From: a virus
IMG/VR virus record: IMGVR_UViG_3300028384_001500
Span: 62,001 to 126,000 of that record
DNA length: 64,000 nt
Reading direction: 5' to 3' (one strand)
Part shown: piece after piece, positions 40,642 through 47,880 of the stretch
Layout: each line of letters starts with the position of its first letter
Numbering within the stretch: the first letter of the stretch is position 1
The notes under the pieces: generated by a model
What the model saw: only the letters and a program-made list of their open reading frames with translations
Told to the model about the DNA's origin: nothing
The model's database searches: none
Position numbers and translations under genes: made by a program

Positions 40642-41106
40642 TTATACTCCTCTTTTGACTCGCTGCCCGAGTAAATATATATATGTCTCATATTGGTTAG
40701 CTGCAGCCGCTAAATAGTCGTCCAATCCAAGTGTTAACATTCTTTTACTTTCTAGGCTTCTATAAAGACTAGTTAGATGTTTAACATGATGTCGCATAAA
40801 AGCTAGACCTTCAGCAGATATCGCGTCTGCGTTCATGTCGACAGGTGAGGAAAACTGGGTTAAAAATTTAATGGACTCAGAAGTAGCTGCTATTGGACAT
40901 GCAATTTTTTCTGTGTCTAAAATAACAATAAATTTTTCAATTAATGCGTCAAAATCTTCGTTAATTCCATTGTATATTTCACCGTAAAGATTGACATGAT
41001 CACCCGCAAATCCTGCACCTTTTGTAACATGATGTGCGGCGTGAAACCATGTTAATAGCGCTTTTGTACACCCAACGTAAGCAGATACTTCTTCTAACAT
41101 TTTCAA
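40642..41106 (-). CDS. Dps-like ferritin-family protein
   Basis: 154 residues, four-helix ferritin size. The Dps ferroxidase fingerprint H-x(3)-K-G-x-x-F-x(3)-H is present exactly as HHVTKGAGFAGDH (His25, Lys29-Gly30, Phe33, His37), followed by Asp53 and Glu57 with the Dps D-x(3)-E spacing, one residue further on than usual. Dps proteins oxidise and store iron and protect DNA from peroxide. There is no Lys-rich N-terminal DNA-binding tail. Genes for Dps-like proteins are uncommon in phages; with SOD and the Fpg/Nei enzyme it forms an oxidative-stress set. Another ferritin-like helical protein is the alternative. Confidence 0.65.
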   Translation of the reverse strand: MKMLEEVSAYVGCTKALLTWFHAAHHVTKGAGFAGDHVNLYGEIYNGINEDFDALIEKFIVILDTEKIACPIAATSESIKFLTQFSSPVDMNADAISAEGLAFMRHHVKHLTSLYRSLESKRMLTLGLDDYLAAAANQYETYIYLLGQRVKRGV

Positions 41107-41123
41107 CTCCTATAATAACTTAA

Positions 41124-41726
41124 CTATTCTAAATTAATTGTAACATCCAAGTCAACACTCATTTTAGGCACTCTTAAGTGATTTGCTAAATTATGCTTTT
41201 TAGCTTCAGTCGAATCTAAAAACCAATCAGCGTGCTTTTTCTTATCTACTAGCTTAAGAAAGTAGTCATCTGCCTTGCCGCAGTTTTGTGCCATCATTTT
41301 ATACACAATTTGATTAAGGCGATCTGACTCTTTTGCAGAAGCTTTTACTTCTTCTACTTTACCTAGTTGTCCTGAACTTACGTCGTGGATCATAAGTGTT
41401 GCGTTAGGATCCATGAATCTACGTCCTTCTTCTCCAAAAGAAAATAGTATAGCTCCACAACTCATTGCTTTTCCTTGCACGATTGTTGCAACAGGTAATT
41501 CTGCGTTTTTAATTGTAGAAATCATCGACATCAAAGAGTATACTTGGCCACCGTAACTATCAATAACAATTGGAATTACTTTTTGCCCTGTGTTGTGTGC
41601 CATTGCCATTTTTGTTGCAAACTCTTTTGCGCTTTCTTCATCAAACTTATTAACTCTAACAATTACAGGTTGTAAGTGTAATTCATATTCTTTAACAAGT
41701 GGCGATGTATTATATTTCCAAAGCAT
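41124..41726 (-). CDS. ClpP-like serine protease
   Basis: 200 residues. The catalytic triad of family S14 is in place: Ser89 in GKAMSCGAI, His114 in TLMIHDVSSG and Asp171 in DWFLDSTEA. VIDSYGG near 54-60 provides the oxyanion glycines. It has no N-terminal propeptide. Two roles are possible: a phage copy of the host ClpP altering proteolysis, or a head-maturation protease, as in some phages. A T4-type gp21 protease is not in this window. It begins a transcript after the NrdJ terminator. Confidence 0.82.
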   Translation of the reverse strand: MLWKYNTSPLVKEYELHLQPVIVRVNKFDEESAKEFATKMAMAHNTGQKVIPIVIDSYGGQVYSLMSMISTIKNAELPVATIVQGKAMSCGAILFSFGEEGRRFMDPNATLMIHDVSSGQLGKVEEVKASAKESDRLNQIVYKMMAQNCGKADDYFLKLVDKKKHADWFLDSTEAKKHNLANHLRVPKMSVDLDVTINLE

Positions 41727-41755
41727 ATATTTCTCCTTTTTAAATTTATGTTTCT

Positions 41756-41761
41756 ATTATA
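41756..41761 (-). promoter_or_regulatory. TATAAT box before the clpP-like gene
   Basis: Minus-strand TATAAT (41761-41756) lies 30 nt upstream of the ATG at 41726, just after the terminator. The terminator arm CTCCTCTTTTT can also pair, with a bulge, with the AAAAAGGAG Shine-Dalgarno, so terminator and ribosome site may compete. Confidence 0.35.
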
Positions 41762-41791
41762 ACAAAAAAGAGGAGTTATTACACTCCTCTT
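41762..41791 (-). terminator. Intrinsic terminator after nrdJ
   Basis: Minus-strand stem AAGAGGAGT/ACTCCTCTT (41791-41783 with 41776-41768), 9 bp, 6-nt loop, then TTTTTTGTT. It marks the end of the uvsX-exonuclease-helicase-nrdJ operon. Confidence 0.85.
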
Positions 41792-41812
41792 GATAAACAG
41801 GTAACGGTTATT

Positions 41813-44287
41813 TTATCCGCATTTACTGCTACCGCAAGACTTACATGTGACACAGCCTTCTTGATATACTAGGCTACCTTCTGCTCCACAGTGTGGGCAT
41901 TTTTTAGCAACCTTAGTTCCGTCGACAATGTAGTTTTTAAGACAGCGGGAAATAACCTTTGAAAAACTAAACATGTCCATTTCTTTGTCTTTTTGCATTT
42001 GTTCAACTAAGTACTGAACTGGTACTCCATGTCGCAAAGAAGTAGAAATAACTCTTGTATAACCGGCATGATTAGGATTGTCAAAGACAGATACTACGTC
42101 TTTTATAATAAGGGTATTATCGTCTTTTCCTACTGTTAGGTCGTATTTACTATTCTTGGTCTTGAAAACTCTTTTTTGGAGTTTACCATGTTTATATCTT
42201 GTCGGGATTTCTATCTGATCTGCTTCGCCGCCAATGACTTCATAAGGCATTCCGTCTAGGAGGCCAACTAACACTACCCATTTTTGTCCTTTAACAGACG
42301 TGTGGTATATGTCGCAATCTAACTCTTCCGGTCTTTTTGGCGCATCTCTTTCTACAATTTTATTATTATCTTCTTTCTTATCATCTGTTGAAACTAGCAC
42401 ACCTGATCGTGAACCATCGCGGTATACAGTCACACCTTTGCATCCGAGCTCCCAACCAAGCATGTAAATGTCTTTTACTGTCTCTACGTCAATGTCATTT
42501 GGAAGATTAGTAGTATTCGAGATAGCATGGCAGATCCACTTTTGTGCAACTGACTGGAGTTTCACCTTTGCACGCCAATCAATTTCATTAGCAGTGCCAC
42601 CATGATATGGAGAGCGTTCGATTGCTGTATCTACTTCCTCGTCAGAAACGTAATTCACGGCCATCCATTCTTTAAATTTGTGATGGTACACATTAAACTC
42701 TGTCCATTCGTCGCCAAGATCGTCTACAAACATCACCTTCTCACCGTTTTGCACTTTCTTACGTCTCTTGTAGTACAGCATGAAAGCAGGTTCAATACCT
42801 GATGTAGTTTGGGTGAGACATGACACTGAGCCGGCAGGTGCTGTTGTTGTGTTCGCAATGTTGCGACGTCCGTAAGTACGATAATCTTCAACAACTTCAG
42901 GCGTCAATTCGCTAATAACTCTTTTTAGGAAAGGGTGAACTTTTTCTTTTCTGTGATTAAATATTTCAAAAGCGCCTCTTTCTTTTGCAAGCTGAATAGA
43001 TTCTTCGTAAGAAGCAAGTGACAACCATTTATAGATCTCTTCAACTGTTTCGATTGATTTATCATCACCATATATCTGGCCTAACATAGCGATAGTGTCG
43101 CCTAATCCAGTTACACCTAGGCCAGTTCTACGACCGTTTTGAGCGACCTCTTTAATCTTAAGCCAGAGCTGTTTTTCTGGTAATTTTGTTTCATCTCCTT
43201 CGGGGTCGCTATCAATTTTTGCAAGAATTTTATCAATCTGTTCAATTTCAAGATCGATCATGTCGTCCATTAAGCGCTGAGCTTTTCGAGAATAGTTTCT
43301 AAACTTACCCCAATCGAAACTTGCTTTGTCTGTCCATGCGTTTTCTACGAAGGAGGTGAGGTTCATTAGCATAAGACGACATGAGTCATACGGGGAAAGG
43401 ATAATTTCTCCGCAAGGGTTCGTCGACACAGAGCCAAAACCTACATCCGAGTAAGCATCAGATGGAGTCATGCGTGTGGCTGTATCCCAGAAAAGAACGC
43501 CTGGTTCTGCTGATGCGTGTGCTCCTTCGATAAGTTCGTTCCAAACTTCTGTTGCTTTTAAGTGGTCATGAACTTCAGGATTATCTGAGTCGACTGGCCA
43601 TCGAACTGTATAGTGATCATCATTTTTTACAGCATTCATAAACTCGTCTGTGACGCGAACAGAGATATTGGCACCTGTCACTTTTGTCAAGTCTCGCTTA
43701 ATTCTAATAAAGTCTAGTACTTGTGGGTGGTGAACAGAGATTGAAAGCATTAATGCACCTCGGCGACCACCTTGTGCAACCTCTCGACATGAGTTTGAAA
43801 ACCTTTCTAAAAAGACCTCAATACCGTCTGTAGTTTTTGCTGCATTTGATGTGATCATTCCCTTAGGGCGAATAGTGGAAACATCAAAGCCTACGCCACC
43901 TCTTCGCTTCATAATCTGTACTTGCTCTTGGTCTGTCTTTAGAATCCCACCGTAAGAGTCTTCTGGCGCTTCAATTACAAAGCAGTTAGATATAGACTGT
44001 ATTTTTGCTTTATTTCCAATACCACTCATAGGTGATCCTTGAGGTACCACAAAGCGAAACCCTTGAAATAAGCCATATATCTCTTCAAAGCTCATTGGGT
44101 TGTCATATTTTTGTTCAATACGGGCAAATTCCTTTGCCAATCTTTTGTGCATATCATCCGGTGTTAATTCCAGATAACTGCCTTCTTCATCTTGCAATGC
44201 ATATTTTCCTGCAAAAACTGATGCTGCTAATTCGTCACCACCAAAATATTCTAGCGACGATTCATAAACCTTTTGATAATCGTACAT
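41813..44287 (-). CDS. nrdJ: Class II (adenosylcobalamin-dependent) ribonucleotide reductase
   Basis: 824 residues. Signatures: SISNCFVIEAPEDSYGGI, MKRRGGVGFDVSTIRP, STNPCGEIILSPYDSC (active-site Cys and Glu), TTTAPAGSVSCLTQT, and GVTVYRDGSRSGVL. The C-terminus carries two Cys-x-x-Cys groups (CPHCG and CKSCGSSKCG, about 797-823) for redox relay. The B12-dependent class II enzyme makes dNDP/dNTPs without a separate radical subunit, so no NrdB is needed. It implies a host that makes or imports cobalamin. Last gene of the recombination/replication operon. Confidence 0.92.
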   Translation of the reverse strand: MYDYQKVYESSLEYFGGDELAASVFAGKYALQDEEGSYLELTPDDMHKRLAKEFARIEQKYDNPMSFEEIYGLFQGFRFVVPQGSPMSGIGNKAKIQSISNCFVIEAPEDSYGGILKTDQEQVQIMKRRGGVGFDVSTIRPKGMITSNAAKTTDGIEVFLERFSNSCREVAQGGRRGALMLSISVHHPQVLDFIRIKRDLTKVTGANISVRVTDEFMNAVKNDDHYTVRWPVDSDNPEVHDHLKATEVWNELIEGAHASAEPGVLFWDTATRMTPSDAYSDVGFGSVSTNPCGEIILSPYDSCRLMLMNLTSFVENAWTDKASFDWGKFRNYSRKAQRLMDDMIDLEIEQIDKILAKIDSDPEGDETKLPEKQLWLKIKEVAQNGRRTGLGVTGLGDTIAMLGQIYGDDKSIETVEEIYKWLSLASYEESIQLAKERGAFEIFNHRKEKVHPFLKRVISELTPEVVEDYRTYGRRNIANTTTAPAGSVSCLTQTTSGIEPAFMLYYKRRKKVQNGEKVMFVDDLGDEWTEFNVYHHKFKEWMAVNYVSDEEVDTAIERSPYHGGTANEIDWRAKVKLQSVAQKWICHAISNTTNLPNDIDVETVKDIYMLGWELGCKGVTVYRDGSRSGVLVSTDDKKEDNNKIVERDAPKRPEELDCDIYHTSVKGQKWVVLVGLLDGMPYEVIGGEADQIEIPTRYKHGKLQKRVFKTKNSKYDLTVGKDDNTLIIKDVVSVFDNPNHAGYTRVISTSLRHGVPVQYLVEQMQKDKEMDMFSFSKVISRCLKNYIVDGTKVAKKCPHCGAEGSLVYQEGCVTCKSCGSSKCG

Positions 44288-44300
44288 TAAGTCTCCCTGA

Positions 44301-45683
44301 TTATTTTCCTGTTATCTCTTTCCATTTTGATTTAAGCATGTTTTTTGTTCCAACATTAGAGGCTTCAACTACATCTGCAATTGACATTTCTCCAACGTCT
44401 TCTAATACGTTAATTTTTGACATTGACGTATCGATACGGATTGGGAACATTAATCCGTCGCGACCTGCACGATTTTTTGCCACAAAGAGTCGACCTGCTC
44501 CTGTAGATTTTTCCATAGGCTTACGTGAAAGTGAAACAACAACATCTGCCACCATGGCTTTACCATATGCCTCAGACATATTTTCCAATCCTACAACATC
44601 AGCTTTAGCAGAGTCTCTGTTTGCTTGTGATGCTGTCCAGATAGGTATATTCATTTCCATTGCCAAGTTCCTAAGTTCTTCATATACTAATTTTAGTTCG
44701 TGTCTAAGTGAATCGTAAGTTCGTGTTGATCGCATAATATCCGCATAATCGATCACGAGTAAGCTCGGTTTGAAATCTTTCATAGCTAGTTTTTCTAGGT
44801 GATTTCTAATAGTTACGATGCTTGCCGCGCCGGTCGGGTATTGCTTAATTATTAAGCGACCATAGTCATTTTCTGAATAAGTTTCGAGTATTTTTTCTTT
44901 ATGTTGAATAACATTTGAAGATGGTATACTACATAAATTACTGTCGTATCTTATACCAACTGCAGTTTCAGTTAATTCAAAAGTATAATGAACTACATTT
45001 TTTCCACGACGCAATGCCTCAGCACCCATAGCAACTAGGTAATGAGATTTTCCAACCCCAGTATTAGCAACTACAACGCCAATTTCACCTCGTCCTAAGC
45101 CACCGTTTAAGACATCTTTTTTGTCCAAATGGCTAATACCTGTTGGGCATGTTGCACGATCAATAAGTTGAAAGCGCGCTTCATGGTCTTCAAAAAAGTC
45201 ATGACCTGTCGTTGATGAACTACCTTTAAAGACAGCATCTTTCATAATACTAAGAACAGACTCGTAATTTTCTGACTTAATTGCTTTTACACTATCTTCA
45301 AGTGCTTGTTGGAGTGCTTGTTTCTTGCAAAAGTCAAGCGATTTATCTTTTACGTACTTGAGATCTGTTAGGTTGGGATTTGCTTTCATGCGAGAAAGAT
45401 ATTCAATTACTTGTTCTCGAAGAATAACATCATCGCCAGTAGACAAATCATCCTTGATAATAGAAACTAATAATGGGAGTGTCGGGAAGTTCCTATATTT
45501 TTCATGAAAACTGAAAAATCTGTCACAAAGAAATTGGAGATATTTAAGTTCAAAGTAGTCATATTTCATTACCTCCATCATTTGTGAAGCCCAAGAATGA
45601 TCATCTAAAAGTGCTTGAAAAATCTTTTCTTGAAAATCTTTTCCGTATTTTGAAAAGTAATTGATATTTGCTGATGCGTTCAT
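44301..45683 (-). CDS. Replicative DNA helicase (DnaB/T4 gp41 type)
   Basis: 460 residues. The N-terminal helical domain (1-150) is followed by the RecA-fold motor: Walker A ANTGVGKSH near 206-214, Walker B region SLLVIDYADIM, TASQANRDSAK and arginine-finger region KNRAGRDG. It is closest in layout to T4 gp41, a 5'-3' hexameric helicase. It overlaps the exonuclease gene by one nucleotide (TAATG). The primase partner is not in this window. Confidence 0.9.
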   Translation of the reverse strand: MNASANINYFSKYGKDFQEKIFQALLDDHSWASQMMEVMKYDYFELKYLQFLCDRFFSFHEKYRNFPTLPLLVSIIKDDLSTGDDVILREQVIEYLSRMKANPNLTDLKYVKDKSLDFCKKQALQQALEDSVKAIKSENYESVLSIMKDAVFKGSSSTTGHDFFEDHEARFQLIDRATCPTGISHLDKKDVLNGGLGRGEIGVVVANTGVGKSHYLVAMGAEALRRGKNVVHYTFELTETAVGIRYDSNLCSIPSSNVIQHKEKILETYSENDYGRLIIKQYPTGAASIVTIRNHLEKLAMKDFKPSLLVIDYADIMRSTRTYDSLRHELKLVYEELRNLAMEMNIPIWTASQANRDSAKADVVGLENMSEAYGKAMVADVVVSLSRKPMEKSTGAGRLFVAKNRAGRDGLMFPIRIDTSMSKINVLEDVGEMSIADVVEASNVGTKNMLKSKWKEITGK

Positions 45684-46660
45684 TATAAAATTTTTCCTTG
45701 TTTGAGGTTTCTAAAAAGATACCCATGTTGAAGAATATCAATGTTGTTTATATTATTTTCTTTTAGGTATTTTATTGCATTCATATTATTCCATGCCGGC
45801 TTAAAATTTTCAATGCTTTCATCAAGTTTTTTGGTTTGCATATGTACTAAGTTGTCTACATCCAATCTAACCAATCTAATATTACGCTCTATCAACTTTT
45901 CGTTATCTTTAATGGATTTATATATCTTTTTCTTTGGATTGTCTTGGTGTTTAACGTCGTTCTCTACAAATAATTGAAATGCATTACTTTCGAAGTCTTC
46001 TTTTTTAAGCAGATCTCCGTATTCCTTTACCAGTGTTTTATAACCAGCACCCGGGACTCCTGGAATATTATCTGACTTATCACCTACTATTGATTTAGCC
46101 AGGCAGAAGTTATGAGGATGAACACCATACTTTTCTAAGACTTTGTCCGTGTTAATAAATGACTTTGAGTTTGGAGAATACAGAATGCAATTCTCGTCAA
46201 CAAGTTGATAAAAATCATGATCGCCTGTAACAATAATCTTATTTTTATCTTTGAGTTTGTATTTTGCCATATAGCCAATTGCGTCGTCAGCCTCTGCGTC
46301 TTCTATGTAGACTTGACAGACAGGTAGGTTACTCAGTATTCCTACAAGATTTCTAATTTGAAAGTTTCTGTTTTCAACTGTGTCTGGTATTTCTTCTTTA
46401 TCATAATACCGATTCATCTTTGCCGGTCGACTTCCGCGTTTATAATCTGGATATAGATCTCTTTTTCGCTTGCTTCCTCCACCTTCCCAAACAACAATTA
46501 CACCTTCAGGCTTGCACTTTTCAATAAGGTTAATGAGATTGTAGTAAAAACCCACAATCCCGCCTATTTGTTCACCGTTTTCTGACATTGCCGGATGCGC
46601 TATATAATGCCTCATAAAAACATTGAGTGCATCAAATATAAGAATTCTGTCTTTTACCAT
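45683..46660 (-). CDS. 5'-3' exonuclease / flap endonuclease
   Basis: 325 residues. PIN/FEN metal-binding acidic clusters: ILIFDALN, EDAEADDAIGYM, VTGDHDFYQLV, and a helix-three-turn-helix IVGDKSDNIPGVPGAG. It belongs to the Pol I 5'-nuclease/T4 RNase H family and removes RNA primers and flaps. In this phage the nuclease is a separate gene and neither polymerase carries it. Start overlaps the uvsX stop by 1 nt. Confidence 0.92.
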   Translation of the reverse strand: MVKDRILIFDALNVFMRHYIAHPAMSENGEQIGGIVGFYYNLINLIEKCKPEGVIVVWEGGGSKRKRDLYPDYKRGSRPAKMNRYYDKEEIPDTVENRNFQIRNLVGILSNLPVCQVYIEDAEADDAIGYMAKYKLKDKNKIIVTGDHDFYQLVDENCILYSPNSKSFINTDKVLEKYGVHPHNFCLAKSIVGDKSDNIPGVPGAGYKTLVKEYGDLLKKEDFESNAFQLFVENDVKHQDNPKKKIYKSIKDNEKLIERNIRLVRLDVDNLVHMQTKKLDESIENFKPAWNNMNAIKYLKENNINNIDILQHGYLFRNLKQGKIL

Positions 46661-47826
46661 TATAAGTCACTCTCATCAAAGTCTAAGAGTAAATTACCAA
46701 CTTCTTTTACTTCCTCATATGACTCTGTGTCAATATCAACGCCGTCAGATGTGCCCATCTTTTTAATCATTGCGTCTTTAAGAATAATATTGACAATCGG
46801 ACCCCAGTAGTTATCTTCCATAATTTCGTTAAACTCAGTTTTTCTAAACTTTTTAGAGTCTATTTCACTACCGTTTTCATCCATAATTTGAATTGTTTTC
46901 CAGCCACCAGTACCAGAAACAAGATAACATCGATCTTTATGAGTTACCATGCCGTGTTTTCTTAATAAGTCAAAAGTCTCTTCATGTTCAACAATACCTT
47001 TTCCAAAGTGAATCTGGAATGCTACTTTTCTAAAAGGCGGTGCAACTTTGTTTTTAACCGTTTTAGCCCAAACATTAATACCGATAACGTCGTCACCATC
47101 TTTGATCTGTTGTCCCGCTCCCAATTTGATTCGTATAGATGAGTGAAAAGGGATTGCCTTACCTCCGGGTGTAGTATCAGGATCTCCATACATAACTCCT
47201 ACTTTTGTTCGTATTTGATTTAAGCAAACTAAAAGACTGTTTGTTTGCCCAATCACACCTGTAATTTTTCTCATACCTTTAGAAATAGCCCTTGCTTGGA
47301 GCCCAATACTTTCTTTGTCATAATCACCTAACAACTCTGCTTTTGGAGAAGATGCAGCAACACTATCCCATATAATAGTAACAGGTACATCTTTATCTAA
47401 AGCTCGTGCTTTAAGAATAGTTTTTTCAGCCAAATCAAGAACTTCTTCAGTACAATGTGTATCTACATATACAAACCTTTGAGAGACATCTACACCTAAG
47501 TTGCCTAAATTTTCAATACTTGTTGCGTTCTCAGTGTCGATGTAAACAACAATACCACCCATTTTTTGGGTACTTCTTGCAATTTGCGTGGCGATGTGAG
47601 ATTTTCCAATCGATGGCGGCCCGAACATTTCAACAATTCTTCCTTCTGGAAAACCTCCATTTTCTTGATTAGCACAGATATAGTCTAGCATTTTAGACCC
47701 TGTGCTAATCCATCTTTTTACTTGCGTAGGGCTTTCGTCTTCTGCAAGGTTATAAGCAACTTTTGTTTTATAATCTTTGTTTAAAGACTTAATAAGCTGC
47801 GAGGTAAAATCATCTTTCTTTCCCAT
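46660..47826 (-). CDS. uvsX: RecA/UvsX recombinase
   Basis: 388 residues. Walker A GPPSIGKSH (67-75), VVYIDTENA, VTIIWDSVAAS (Walker B), LLVCLNQIRTKVG (L2/Gln region) and TTPGGKAIPFHSS are RecA-family hallmarks. It forms filaments on ssDNA, probably working with the gp32-like SSB at 50.5 kb. The acidic C-terminal tail (DESDL) is typical. First gene of the operon, with its own promoter just upstream. Confidence 0.93.
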   Translation of the reverse strand: MGKKDDFTSQLIKSLNKDYKTKVAYNLAEDESPTQVKRWISTGSKMLDYICANQENGGFPEGRIVEMFGPPSIGKSHIATQIARSTQKMGGIVVYIDTENATSIENLGNLGVDVSQRFVYVDTHCTEEVLDLAEKTILKARALDKDVPVTIIWDSVAASSPKAELLGDYDKESIGLQARAISKGMRKITGVIGQTNSLLVCLNQIRTKVGVMYGDPDTTPGGKAIPFHSSIRIKLGAGQQIKDGDDVIGINVWAKTVKNKVAPPFRKVAFQIHFGKGIVEHEETFDLLRKHGMVTHKDRCYLVSGTGGWKTIQIMDENGSEIDSKKFRKTEFNEIMEDNYWGPIVNIILKDAMIKKMGTSDGVDIDTESYEEVKEVGNLLLDFDESDL

Positions 47827-47850
47827 TATTTACTCCTAGATTATAGGAAT

Positions 47851-47880
47851 ATTATACAATGAGATGATTATAATTTTCAA
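47851..47880 (-). promoter_or_regulatory. Sigma-70-like promoter of the uvsX operon
   Basis: Minus-strand TTGAAA (47880-47875), 18 nt spacer, TATAAT (47856-47851), 25 nt before the ATG at 47826. A short stem TCCTA/TAGGA downstream includes part of the AGGAG Shine-Dalgarno, a weaker version of the hairpins near dnaE. Confidence 0.6.

Noticed and set aside
40641-40691. Longer N-terminus for the amidase
   Set aside because: It would overlap the Dps-like gene, and AGGAG is positioned for the ATG at 40640.
44032-44718. Plus-strand ORF of 228 codons
   Set aside because: It lies across the nrdJ and helicase genes, both secure. The translation has no domain, and the length comes from codon bias on the opposite strand.
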